Source: a virus. Taken from it: DNA of 26,565 nt. The stretch spans positions 1 through 26,565 of IMG/VR virus record IMGVR_UViG_3300042350_001849; one strand, given 5' to 3'. The notes under the pieces were generated by a model, which was given only the letters and a program-made list of their open reading frames with translations, was not told the origin of the DNA and made no database searches. Positions 13,486-19,399 of the stretch are shown piece by piece. Numbering within the stretch: the first letter of the stretch is position 1; every line of letters begins with the position of its first letter. The position numbers were made by a program, and so were the translations under genes.

Positions 13486-13875
13486 ATGTTTGAACTGACC
13501 AACAAAATCGAAGCAAGAAAATGCTTTTCGCACTACCTGTTCCACGATGATGACACCAATGCTGTTGCCCTTGCTGACCATAGCATTGCTGACCTCAATG
13601 ATCCATCTTCCACCGAGGATGGTCTGCTTGTGTGGACTGGGGAGATGGGTCGATTGATTAGCACTACTGACCGCCAAACCTCAGTTTTACTGGATGTTAG
13701 GGCTGACGATGATTGTCTTTACACCATGATTGTTAGTGTCCTGACTGCCTGCCGTGTCGAGCAATTAACTGGGTTGCAGGTCATCCCTGCGAATGTTGAA
13801 ATTGCTGAATACAAAGCCGTTGATTATGCAGGTCATCAACGGGAATATAACCCTGATAACTATAGAGGAATCTAA
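13486..13875 (+). CDS. Early protein of unknown function
   Basis: The product is 129 aa. It starts MFELTNKIEARKCFSHYLFH, then has an acidic stretch with DDDTNAVALADHSIADLN. A mixed strand-helix region follows (TSVLLDVRADDDCLYTMIVS, then VLTACRVEQLTGLQVI). It contains several isolated cysteines but no metal-binding pair. An AAGGGG ribosome-binding site precedes the start by four bases, 10 nt after the upstream stop. No family is recognised. Confidence 0.78.
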   Translation: MFELTNKIEARKCFSHYLFHDDDTNAVALADHSIADLNDPSSTEDGLLVWTGEMGRLISTTDRQTSVLLDVRADDDCLYTMIVSVLTACRVEQLTGLQVIPANVEIAEYKAVDYAGHQREYNPDNYRGI

Positions 13876-13877
13876 TT

Positions 13878-14018
13878 ATGTTTATGACTGACGCTGAAAT
13901 ATGGGATCTTTACGACTCACACCCTGACCTGACTCTTGCCCAGTTGAGCCGTATGACTGGCAAATCAGTCGAGGAATTAAAACGCATCCTGATGCCCGAT
14001 TATTACGAGTCAAACTGA
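13878..14018 (+). CDS. Small helix-turn-helix-like protein (46 aa)
   Basis: The product is 46 aa: an acidic start MFMTDAEIWDLYDSHPD, then a helix-turn-helix-like LTLAQLSRMTGKSVEELKRI, then an LMPDYYESN tail. The spacing of LAQLSRMTG, turn, and VEELKRIL matches a short HTH seen in tiny phage proteins of unknown role. The GAGGA ribosome-binding site at 13865-13869 precedes the ATG by eight bases, and the gene lies 2 nt after the previous stop. DNA binding is inferred. Confidence 0.7.
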   Translation: MFMTDAEIWDLYDSHPDLTLAQLSRMTGKSVEELKRILMPDYYESN

Positions 14019-14038
14019 TGATGGGGTCAATCCCCGAA

Positions 14039-14054
14039 ATTGGCGAGAGCCAAT
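14039..14054 (+). promoter_or_regulatory. Short leader hairpin
   Basis: ATTGGC (14039-14044), a GAGA loop and GCCAAT (14049-14054) form a perfect stable stem in the 62-nt gap before the 135-aa gene. It is followed at once by TTGACA (14057-14062) and the CTGCTAGGAG decamer (14066-14075). It could protect or separate mRNA segments. A promoter using this TTGACA would have its -10 inside the coding start, so that is doubtful. Confidence 0.5.
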
Positions 14055-14080
14055 ATTTGACAAACCTGCTAGGAGTTGAA

Positions 14081-14488
14081 ATGGAAATTAAACGAGTTGA
14101 AGTGGTAGTGCCAAAAGGCAGTTATGTAATTGGTGATCCCTGCTATGCCGTGCCTGATAAGGACTGGCTTCCCCTGTTGGAAACCTGCAATTACTTTGAA
14201 AGCCCTATCGGTTATGTGAAGGATGGGATGCAGAAGTTTTCAGTATTGGCATTTGGCACTAAGTGGGGCGATGGTTGCTATCGTGGCACGGATGGCAATG
14301 AGTATGGGGTTGATGCAGGACTACTGGGACTTGTGCCAGTAGAGTTGTTGGAAGACTTGTCAGGTCATGAGGTTGTGAATTTTTCTAAAGATACCCTGTG
14401 CATTGATGATGGTTCGGGCAAATTACGATTCGGTCACATCACTATTGATACAGACCCAGCAGACGAGGATGAAAATGAAAACAATTGA
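14081..14488 (+). CDS. GDPCY-motif phage protein
   Basis: The product is 135 aa. The N-terminus is EVVVPKGSYVIGDPCYAVPD, containing the YVIGDPCY motif of a phage protein family whose function is not known. A VLAFGTKWGDGCYRGTDG stretch follows and the C-terminus is acidic. Gly/Asp/Cys clusters (GDPCY, GDGCY, VDAGLLGLVP) suggest a compact beta fold, perhaps with metal or nucleotide binding, but no catalytic set is established. The start is set by the CTGCTAGGAG decamer five bases upstream; the ATG at 14018 is ignored because it lies before the hairpin. It overlaps the next gene by 14 nt. Confidence 0.82.
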   Translation: MEIKRVEVVVPKGSYVIGDPCYAVPDKDWLPLLETCNYFESPIGYVKDGMQKFSVLAFGTKWGDGCYRGTDGNEYGVDAGLLGLVPVELLEDLSGHEVVNFSKDTLCIDDGSGKLRFGHITIDTDPADEDENENN

Positions 14489-14831
14489 TTTAAGCCAGTT
14501 CTACGGAACAGAGCAATACCATAAGACATCCGCCTTTGGTTTTGCATTTGGTCAGCATCTCAAGCACACGGATGGGGTGCAATACTTTGCCGAGCAAGCA
14601 GGTGCATTTTGGTTCTTGGACATTGTTGCCACCGAGATTTACCCATTCAACGAAAAATACCCTTTTATGACCATTTACCTGACTGCGAAGGATGGTAAGG
14701 CAGAGATCATAGTTGAGGATGGGGACATAAGCCGACTGTATCAAAAGCCGATTGAATTTACCGACTGCCCTGATGGGGTCTATGAGTTTTTCCTGACTGA
14801 TGATGTGCTGATGCTTTGCTCGGAGTATTGA
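14475..14831 (+). CDS. Early protein resembling DUF6876
   Basis: The product is 118 aa. It has IDLSQFYGTEQYHKTSAF, then HTDGVQYFAEQAGAFWFLDI, then YPFMTIYLTAKDGKAEIIVE, and ends VYEFFLTDDVLMLCSEY. The F-x-G-T-x-x-Y, then DGV-x-Y-x-AE-x-AGA-x-W-x-LD pattern matches what I recall as DUF6876, a family of unknown function in phages and bacteria. The start at 14475 has GAGG six bases upstream; an ATG at 14469 is too close to it. The first 14 nt overlap the GDPCY gene. Confidence 0.78.
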   Translation: MKTIDLSQFYGTEQYHKTSAFGFAFGQHLKHTDGVQYFAEQAGAFWFLDIVATEIYPFNEKYPFMTIYLTAKDGKAEIIVEDGDISRLYQKPIEFTDCPDGVYEFFLTDDVLMLCSEY

Positions 14832-14833
14832 TC

Positions 14834-15136
14834 ATGGCTACATACTTTATCGGGAAAGAAACCTTTACCTGCCCTTTGATTATGGAGGGCAGTTGGGGTG
14901 AGAGGGATATCGGGACACACGAATCCACAATGGAGTTGTATTTCAATGATGATGCGACTGGGTTCATTGAGTGGGACATTGAGGATGTTGGGTTTGAGCA
15001 TATTGGTCTGTGGTTCACGATTGACCAGTTCGGCATCCGTTCCCTGTCGGACTATGACGGAGTGATGTGCCTGTCTGATAAGGCGATTGCCCTGTTGCGT
15101 AAGTTTGATGTCATTGTTACGGAGGACTTCGAATAA
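14834..15136 (+). CDS. Early acidic beta-rich protein
   Basis: The product is 100 aa, acidic, with repeated strands: ATYFIGKETFTCPLIMEGSW, then STMELYFNDDATGFIEWDIE, then HIGLWFTIDQFGIRSLSDYD. A final helix is ALLRKFDVIV. It resembles small beta-sandwich or inhibitor-like phage early proteins in size and charge only. A GGAG ribosome-binding site sits eight bases upstream, just past the previous stop. Its end overlaps the next start by one base (TAATG). Function is unknown. Confidence 0.78.
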   Translation: MATYFIGKETFTCPLIMEGSWGERDIGTHESTMELYFNDDATGFIEWDIEDVGFEHIGLWFTIDQFGIRSLSDYDGVMCLSDKAIALLRKFDVIVTEDFE

Positions 15137-15315
15137 TGGTTGCCATAGTCGTAGGATCGAATAGCCAAAGATTGGGTGAGCATTTTTGCCAGTCTTGGGA
15201 AGAATGCCATGAGTGGATTGATTCATTTATCTCTTGGCATGGTCTTAGTCGCAAACAAGGGTATGCGTGTGTTCGTGGCGAAATGCGAGTTTGGGTAAAG
15301 GAGACTGCAATATGA
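15136..15315 (+). CDS. Early Trp/Cys-containing miniprotein (59 aa)
   Basis: The product is 59 aa: MVAIVVGSNSQRLGEHFCQS, then WEECHEWIDSFISWHGLSRK, then QGYACVRGEMRVWVKETAI. It is unusually rich in Trp (four) with three Cys, and looks like strand-helix-strand-strand. Start TAATG is shared with the upstream stop and the end overlaps the next start as ATGA, which makes coding very likely despite the small size. Function is unknown. Confidence 0.7.
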   Translation: MVAIVVGSNSQRLGEHFCQSWEECHEWIDSFISWHGLSRKQGYACVRGEMRVWVKETAI

Positions 15316-15491
15316 GAATCATTGAATGTCAAGAAACTGGTCGCATCCTTTGGAAAGAATGGAAGTGCCAGTGCAGTAAAAAAGTCTGTTCGGATGGTTC
15401 AGGCGAGGATGTTGCCTGCGATTGTGGGCAGTTGTTTAATGCTTTTGGGCAGAGATTGGTTGATCCCTGCCTGTGGGAGGAAAACGAGTAA
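15312..15491 (+). CDS. Small cysteine-rich zinc-ribbon-like protein
   Basis: The product is 59 aa with seven cysteines: C6, C19, C21, C26, C36, C38 and C53. The core is EWKCQCSKKVCSDG followed by ACDCGQLFNAFGQRLVDP. The CxCG-x-x-[FY]N-x-x-GQRL signature is one I know from tiny actinophage and other phage proteins of unknown function. Zinc binding is inferred from the Cys pattern. The GGAG ribosome-binding site is eight bases upstream, and both ends overlap their neighbours (ATGA and TAATG). Confidence 0.78.
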   Translation: MRIIECQETGRILWKEWKCQCSKKVCSDGSGEDVACDCGQLFNAFGQRLVDPCLWEENE

Positions 15492-15601
15492 TGTTCAACA
15501 AACATGAATGGATTTTCAATGCCCTTTTGTTTATCGGGCTTCTATATACCGCCTATGTGGTGGGCTACGCAATTTATCTAATATCTATGGGGGACTTATG
15601 A
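15491..15601 (+). CDS. 36-aa single-pass membrane miniprotein
   Basis: The product is 36 aa: MFNKHEWIFNALLFIGLLYT, then AYVVGYAIYLISMGDL. Residues 8-32 are one uninterrupted hydrophobic helix with a small charged head. It shares bases with both neighbours (TAATG at the start, ATGA at the end), and the flanking genes leave no unused base, so it is a real translated frame. Its role is unknown; inner-membrane targeting is the clear inference. Confidence 0.7.
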   Translation: MFNKHEWIFNALLFIGLLYTAYVVGYAIYLISMGDL

Positions 15602-15822
15602 AATACCAAACCAAAAGTTGCACTGGGTTTTGGCTACCTGATGATCCGACTGCTCGGCAGGTAGATTTAATGCCAGTCAAGATAGCCCTCGGTTCATGGG
15701 ATGAAGTAGAAGATCATGAGGATCAATCCATTTTCTTTTACATGGATGGAGAGCCTTTGGAGGAGGGTTTGATTGTGAGTGATGGATTTGTAATTACAAG
15801 CATTGAAGAAGAAGTGCTGTAA
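15598..15822 (+). CDS. Early acidic protein (74 aa)
   Basis: The product is 74 aa, beginning MKYQTKSCTGFWLPDDPTAR. An acidic middle follows (GSWDEVEDHEDQSIFFYMDG). The end is EPLEEGLIVSDGFVITSIEE plus EVL. It is beta-rich with turns and a single Cys. The start has a GGGGGA ribosome-binding site just upstream and overlaps the membrane miniprotein stop as ATGA. A hairpin immediately follows the stop codon. No family is recognised. Confidence 0.75.
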   Translation: MKYQTKSCTGFWLPDDPTARQVDLMPVKIALGSWDEVEDHEDQSIFFYMDGEPLEEGLIVSDGFVITSIEEEVL

Positions 15823-15850
15823 TCCTGATGCCCTGATGGGCATTGGGATT
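15821..15850 (+). terminator. Post-gene hairpin, weak terminator or processing site
   Basis: AATCC (15821-15825) pairs with GGATT (15846-15850), and ATGCCC (15828-15833) pairs with GGGCAT (15838-15843) around a TGAT loop. It starts at the stop codon of the 74-aa gene. It has no U-run after it, so RNA protection or weak termination is more likely than strong termination. Confidence 0.45.
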
Positions 15851-15877
15851 GCCATTTCGGTAATCATTTAATTTAAC
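15849..15877 (+). promoter_or_regulatory. Possible internal early promoter
   Basis: TTGCCA (15849-15854, five of six matches to -35) is followed 17 bp later by TTTAAC (15872-15877, four of six to -10). It lies in the 72-nt gap just before a CTGCTAGGAG decamer (15879-15888) and the 152-aa gene. The decamer would then sit at the very 5' end of the transcript. Confidence 0.4.
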
Positions 15878-15894
15878 TCTGCTAGGAGAATGTA

Positions 15895-16353
15895 ATGGGA
15901 TTAGATATGTATTTAAGTGCTAAACGCTATTTGTATAGAGATGCTGATGAGCCTATCTCTGATGGGATTAACGAATTACTGGGCATCCCAAGCGATAAGA
16001 GCAAACGCTTTCATGGTGCTAGTTTTGTTGCCAAAGAAATATCCATCGAAGCAATGGGATGGAGAAAGGCAAACGCTATTCATGGGTGGTTTGTAAGGCG
16101 ATGCCAAGGGGGTGAAGATAACTGCAAAGAATACTATGTATCGAGAGAGCAGTTGCAGGAGTTGGTCGAGTTGTGCCATGAAGCATTGGACAAGCCTGAC
16201 CACGAAGTATTAGAGCCTACCGCAGGATTCTTTTTCGGTTCGTATGAGAAAGACGAGTGGTATTTCCAAGACTTAAAAGACACCATTGAGGGCATTGAAA
16301 AGGCATTGGAATTACCTCAGTCTTTTGAGTTTTACTATCAATCCAGTTGGTAA
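15895..16353 (+). CDS. Conserved phage protein with MGLDMYL start
   Basis: The product is 152 aa. It begins MGLDMYLSAKRYLYR, then GWRKANAIHGWFVRRCQGGE, then DNCKEYYVSREQLQELVELC, and ends TAGFFFGSYEKDEWYFQDLK. The order MGLDMYL, W-RKAN-IH-WF, CKEYYVS and GFFFGS-x-x-YDEWY is a well-conserved phage protein of unknown function. Aromatic residues around conserved Asp, His and Cys are compatible with an enzyme, but no mechanism is known. The CTGCTAGGAG decamer precedes the start by six bases. It may begin a separate transcript. Confidence 0.85.
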   Translation: MGLDMYLSAKRYLYRDADEPISDGINELLGIPSDKSKRFHGASFVAKEISIEAMGWRKANAIHGWFVRRCQGGEDNCKEYYVSREQLQELVELCHEALDKPDHEVLEPTAGFFFGSYEKDEWYFQDLKDTIEGIEKALELPQSFEFYYQSSW

Positions 16354-16363
16354 GGGGCTAACC

Positions 16364-16594
16364 ATGAAATATACAGTTCAAGTGAATGAAACCCAGTATT
16401 GGGTTTACGAGTATGCAGTAGAAGCCAAGAACATCGAGGAAGCAATACACCTTGCTGAAGTTAAGCATTTTGAAGGGGTTCAGGCTGATGACACTGTTTT
16501 GGCTGATGCCCAAACAACGGAGATGCGTATTAAGGATTCAATCGACAAACAGTTTTTTAACCAAATCACCAACGACCTACTGGAGAAGCAATGA
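16364..16594 (+). CDS. Early miniprotein of strand-helix type (76 aa)
   Basis: The product is 76 aa, starting MKYTVQVNETQYWVYEYAVE. A helix follows, ANIEEAI-type: EAKNIEEAIHLAEVKHFEGV. It then has a second strand-helix element ending in a Glu-Lys helix (SIDKQFFNQITNDLLEKQ). The opening beta-strand, V/I-EAx-xxEEA helix is repeated in several downstream genes. AAGGGG precedes the start and the end overlaps the next gene as ATGA. Function is unknown. Confidence 0.75.
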   Translation: MKYTVQVNETQYWVYEYAVEAKNIEEAIHLAEVKHFEGVQADDTVLADAQTTEMRIKDSIDKQFFNQITNDLLEKQ

Positions 16595-16896
16595 AACAGT
16601 TTGAGATAAAGACAATGGTTTGTGGCAATCCTGATCGTGGGCAGAATCCAAACAAGCCCCCATATGGGGTTCGGGCTAAGACTTTAAGAGCCAACACCTA
16701 TGCCGAGATTCGGGATATGGTGCAGGACTGGATTGGCGATAACGATATCGGTGGTGGTAACTGGATGAATCCCCCACTGGTATTTGATGGTCAAGTAGTT
16801 GGCTATATGTCATTCAACGGCAAAGTTTGGGCTGATGTTAGTTGGACACCTGATACCAAACAAATCACATTTAAAGAGGAGCATGACCATGCCTAG
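16591..16896 (+). CDS. Early protein of unknown function (101 aa)
   Basis: The product is 101 aa. It reads MKQFEIKTMVCGNPDRGQNP, then PPYGVRAKTLRANTYAEIRD, then WIGDNDIGGGNWMNPPLVFD. A final strand-rich part is GQVVGYMSFNGKVWADVSWT. It is glycine- and asparagine-rich in the middle and probably forms a small beta fold. A GGAG ribosome-binding site lies five bases upstream. The end shares eight bases (ATGCCTAG) with the next start. No family is recognised. Confidence 0.75.
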   Translation: MKQFEIKTMVCGNPDRGQNPNKPPYGVRAKTLRANTYAEIRDMVQDWIGDNDIGGGNWMNPPLVFDGQVVGYMSFNGKVWADVSWTPDTKQITFKEEHDHA

Positions 16897-17062
16897 ATAC
16901 AGTGGAGTTTTAATCAAAAAAGAATACTTTGAAATAGATGTTTTAGCCCAAGATGCTGATGAAGCAAAAGACTTAATTTCCGAGGCTAGTGTTGAAAACG
17001 ATCCCTATGATACTGACTGGGAATTTTATGAAGGTAGTTTAGAGGAGGTTCAAAATGCCTAA
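16889..17062 (+). CDS. Acidic strand-helix miniprotein (57 aa)
   Basis: The product is 57 aa, strongly acidic: MPRYSGVLIKKEYFEIDVLA, then QDADEAKDLISEASVENDPY, then DTDWEFYEGSLEEVQNA. It shares the M-x-x-Y-x-V opening, the second strand and the DAxEA helix with the 76- and 60-aa proteins, which suggests common ancestry. GAGGAGC lies upstream of the ATG. Both ends are 8-nt overlaps (ATGCCTAG and ATGCCTAA). Function is unknown. Confidence 0.72.
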   Translation: MPRYSGVLIKKEYFEIDVLAQDADEAKDLISEASVENDPYDTDWEFYEGSLEEVQNA

Positions 17063-17636
17063 TTGGTGCGATAACAATATGTATATCAGTCATCCTGACA
17101 AAGAGATGATGACGAAAGCCCTTACCGCTTGGAACAGTGGTAAGTTTTTATCTGCCCTTGTGCCTGAGCCTGACTACACGACAGTTAAGGTCAAGCCTAC
17201 CTTTGACACCAGTCATATAACAGGCAATCCTCAACCTGATTTTGTTGATCCTGAGCAAGCATGGTGGGACTGGCGAGTTCAAAACTGGGGAACAAAGTGG
17301 GACATTGGATGGGAAGATCATCAAGATAAAGCAGAGTTAAGTGGGGATCACGATATGTTCGTAAACTTCCAGTCTGCTTGGTCTCCACCCACTGATGCGT
17401 ATGCCAAACTGAGTGAAATGGGCTACTCCATTCGAGCCTATTACTTTGAGGGGGGTGTGGGATTCTGTGGCAGATGGGAAGATGGGGAGGAGGAAGGTTA
17501 TACCCTTGACTTTCCTGAGAAGGGTTCACCAGTGCAGTGGATTGAAGAGAACATCCCTAAAGATATAAATGAAGAGATGTTTATTGCTGATTCTTATGCG
17601 GACTGGGAAGAATACATGGAGACAGAAGATGCCTAA
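17055..17636 (+). CDS. Api92-like / DUF1281 ferredoxin-fold protein
   Basis: The product is 193 aa. It begins MPNWCDNNMYISHPDKEMMT, a start typical of phage proteins with an Api92-like ferredoxin-type fold (DUF1281 relatives). Diagnostic blocks follow: ALVPEPDY, WWDWRVQNWGTKWDIGW, MFVNFQSAWSPPTDAYAKLS and AYYFEGGVGFCGRWEDG. Family function is unknown, so ferredoxin-like refers to fold and not iron binding. It is embedded in the miniprotein cassette with 8-nt overlaps at both ends. Its size and conservation make it the easiest gene of the block to assign to a family. Confidence 0.85.
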   Translation: MPNWCDNNMYISHPDKEMMTKALTAWNSGKFLSALVPEPDYTTVKVKPTFDTSHITGNPQPDFVDPEQAWWDWRVQNWGTKWDIGWEDHQDKAELSGDHDMFVNFQSAWSPPTDAYAKLSEMGYSIRAYYFEGGVGFCGRWEDGEEEGYTLDFPEKGSPVQWIEENIPKDINEEMFIADSYADWEEYMETEDA

Positions 17637-17811
17637 ATATGCCGTTTTAATTACTTGTCAAGAGTATGTAGAGGTAGAGGGCGAGAACGCTAAAGATGCT
17701 GAATGGAAAGCATACGAAGCCTTCAAGAATGGGGAACTATACATTGACCCTGCCCTTGAATTTGTCTGCGAAGAAGCCGATCTAATTGAGGAGGAAGAAA
17801 ATGAGTTATGA
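17629..17811 (+). CDS. Acidic strand-helix miniprotein (60 aa)
   Basis: The product is 60 aa: MPKYAVLITCQEYVEVEGEN, then AKDAEWKAYEAFKNGELYID, then PALEFVCEEADLIEEEENEL. The opening YxVxI strand, V-x-V-E strand and DAExxA helix match the 57-aa protein two genes earlier. Fifteen of the sixty residues are Glu. The start has an 8-nt overlap with the DUF1281-type gene and the end overlaps the next gene by 11 nt. An acidic mimic of nucleic acid is conceivable but unproven. Confidence 0.75.
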   Translation: MPKYAVLITCQEYVEVEGENAKDAEWKAYEAFKNGELYIDPALEFVCEEADLIEEEENEL

Positions 17812-17980
17812 CTCAGACCACGAAAATGTTTACATGGTAAATTTTGTATCAGGCAGAACAATCCATGTAAGTCAATACACTGTTCAAGATGTAATTGAAT
17901 ATTGTGCTGATAAGTATGAAAATGAAGTTATCAAAGAAATCCACCAAGAGGTTTATGTTATGGGGGAAGAAGATGCTTAA
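17801..17980 (+). CDS. Early miniprotein (59 aa)
   Basis: The product is 59 aa: MSYDSDHENVYMVNFVSGRT, then IHVSQYTVQDVIEYCADKYE, then NEVIKEIHQEVYVMGEEDA. It is acidic and has the strand, strand, helix, strand order of its neighbours. The start has a GAGGAGGAAGAAA ribosome-binding region, the purine-rich end of the preceding gene. It ends with an 8-nt overlap (ATGCTTAA). No family is recognised. Confidence 0.7.
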   Translation: MSYDSDHENVYMVNFVSGRTIHVSQYTVQDVIEYCADKYENEVIKEIHQEVYVMGEEDA

Positions 17981-18119
17981 ATACAAAGTTGTGATGGAAA
18001 TAACCATTGCAGATACAGATGCACCGCCTACTGATTGGCTACCAAATGTAATAAAGCAGGTATTGGAAGATAACGAAACAGTAGAAATTATTGAATGTAA
18101 GGAGGAATACCATGCGTAG
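17973..18119 (+). CDS. Early miniprotein (48 aa)
   Basis: The product is 48 aa: MLKYKVVMEITIADTDAPPT, then DWLPNVIKQVLEDNETVEII, then ECKEEYHA. A strand, helix, strand layout of the cassette type is reduced to its minimum. The start lies after GGGGGAAGA and is inside an 8-nt overlap. Its stop overlaps the next start (ATGCGTAG). Function is unknown. Confidence 0.68.
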   Translation: MLKYKVVMEITIADTDAPPTDWLPNVIKQVLEDNETVEIIECKEEYHA

Positions 18120-18285
18120 ATACGGAATGAGTGTCAAATTTACTGGCACGACTTATGTTGAGGTGGATGTGCCAAATGGTGAAGATCCTGAAGAATATGC
18201 AATGGATGTGGCTAATCCAAAAGATGTAAATAATTGGGAAATAGTTGAGGTTTACGGATTAGATGAGGTTGATCCAAATGATTAA
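18112..18285 (+). CDS. Early miniprotein (57 aa)
   Basis: The product is 57 aa: MRRYGMSVKFTGTTYVEVDV, then PNGEDPEEYAMDVANPKDVN, then NWEIVEVYGLDEVDPND. It has the same strand, strand, short helix, strand order as the 57- and 60-aa proteins. A near-perfect AAGGAGG site lies eight bases upstream, the best in the block. The 8-nt overlap with the following gene is ATGATTAA. Function is unknown. Confidence 0.72.
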   Translation: MRRYGMSVKFTGTTYVEVDVPNGEDPEEYAMDVANPKDVNNWEIVEVYGLDEVDPND

Positions 18286-18421
18286 AAGCATTATTGAATT
18301 GATCAAGGAACACCTAGTAACCTTCCCTGATTCGGTAAATTCACAGTTGTGGAACGACCGAGTAGAAATCCTTTTGGAAGATATAAAAGAGTTCGATAGC
18401 AAGGAAGAAGAACCTAAGTAA
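18278..18421 (+). CDS. Last early miniprotein (47 aa)
   Basis: The product is 47 aa: MIKSIIELIKEHLVTFPDSV, then NSQLWNDRVEILLEDIKEFD, then SKEEEPK. It is helical and not of the strand-helix pattern. It starts inside an 8-nt overlap with the previous gene and ends 23 nt before a strong terminator, so it is the last gene of the cassette. Function is unknown. Confidence 0.65.
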   Translation: MIKSIIELIKEHLVTFPDSVNSQLWNDRVEILLEDIKEFDSKEEEPK

Positions 18422-18444
18422 GATTTACCTAGCAGTAAATGAAG

Positions 18445-18473
18445 CCCCCAGTGCAGTCTGACTGGGGGTTTTT
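18445..18473 (+). terminator. Rho-independent terminator of the early cassette
   Basis: CCCCCAGT (18445-18452) pairs perfectly with ACTGGGGG (18461-18468) around an 8-nt loop and is followed by five U residues. It is directional for the plus strand, because no U-run follows on the other side. It insulates the leftward replication genes from the cassette. Confidence 0.92.
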
Positions 18474-18479
18474 CTATTA

Positions 18480-19304
18480 CTATCTATTCTGAATCAGCAC
18501 CTTTTTAAGGGATAATGCCATTTTGAACATACCATGAGCCAAATAGTCATCATTGAAATCATGACCGACTGTATGCGAGATCCAGTACGGCTTGCCTGTC
18601 TGTTTGGCAATGTCTTCGCCGACACCACTGGAATCGTTATCAGCAACGACTATCCCATTGGGAATAGACCTCGCTACCTCCTTCAAGTTGCCTGCACTAA
18701 AGCACACATGGATTGTGTATCGCATCTTGTTTGCTCGCATTACGGACTGAATCGACAAGCCAGTCGCAAGTCCCTCACAAAAGATTGGAATGCCTTTTGC
18801 GTCAAAGGTGAAGGTTGCACCCTTGGTTTGCTGACCATAGAGAAACTTCTTATCCCCCTCGTTATTGATGAGTTGGCAACCTACCATGCGACCCTCCCTA
18901 CGCATGGCTACGACTAACTTGCCTTCGCCTTCAGGAGTGTTCCACACTGGCATCATTTCATCAGGGAAACCCTTTTTCGCAAGATAGGGATGGTGCATAA
19001 GTTGGGTTTGATGCATAATCCATCCCGCTTTTGCTGATGCCCGTTCCGTCAAATCTTTGCGTTTTTTATCTTCACTTTCTCGAAGTTTTTGAAATTGTGT
19101 GGAAGGGGCATAATTCCCTGAATCTCGCCACATCGTGGGCTTTTCCATGGTTGCCCAGTTCTGTACCCAGCCTACATCCCCCATAAACTTATACCTGCCG
19201 TTCCTTTTGTGTGGATGATCTACTGTTGGAGTGGACATCCACTTAAACGGAGTGACATTGTTCAGAATCAGGCCGTGAGTTCGTGCAAAGTCCTCAAACC
19301 TCAT
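18480..19304 (-). CDS. TOPRIM primase-like protein
   Basis: The product is 274 aa from the ATG at 19304, which has AAAGGA seven bases upstream and ATGA overlap with the microgene. A GTG nine codons earlier is rejected. Residues 105-114 (HPYLAKKGFP) are typical of primase linkers. The TOPRIM fold shows Glu177 in FCEGLATG, and the ADND (221-224) acidic pair after IVV, with a further DFND (248-251). No N-terminal zinc-binding Cys/His cluster exists, so it is a TOPRIM-only primase-type protein. A role in priming replication is inferred from the adjacent helicase. Confidence 0.88.
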   Translation of the reverse strand: MRFEDFARTHGLILNNVTPFKWMSTPTVDHPHKRNGRYKFMGDVGWVQNWATMEKPTMWRDSGNYAPSTQFQKLRESEDKKRKDLTERASAKAGWIMHQTQLMHHPYLAKKGFPDEMMPVWNTPEGEGKLVVAMRREGRMVGCQLINNEGDKKFLYGQQTKGATFTFDAKGIPIFCEGLATGLSIQSVMRANKMRYTIHVCFSAGNLKEVARSIPNGIVVADNDSSGVGEDIAKQTGKPYWISHTVGHDFNDDYLAHGMFKMALSLKKVLIQNR

Positions 19305-19399
19305 TTGTCTTCCTTTGTGATATATCCACACATAATTATCAAAGGACGCCAGCTTTTTACTTCAAAGATAAACCGTATCCCAAAGAGTTTGACTCTCAT
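19301..19399 (-). CDS. Microgene between helicase and primase (32 aa)
   Basis: The product is 32 aa: MRVKLFGIRFIFEVKSWRPL then IIMCGYITKEDK. It is basic at the start with a moderately hydrophobic middle. The start overlaps the helicase stop as ATGA and the stop overlaps the primase start as ATGA. The otherwise unexplained 91-nt gap is thus exactly filled. AAAGGA lies about eight bases upstream of the ATG. Function is unknown; it could simply couple translation of helicase to primase. Confidence 0.6.
   Translation of the reverse strand: MRVKLFGIRFIFEVKSWRPLIIMCGYITKEDK

Noticed and set aside
14057-14075. TTGACA before the GDPCY gene as a promoter.
   Set aside because: The matching -10 position would fall inside the coding sequence, and the leaderless arrangement conflicts with the strong ribosome-binding site just upstream of the ATG.
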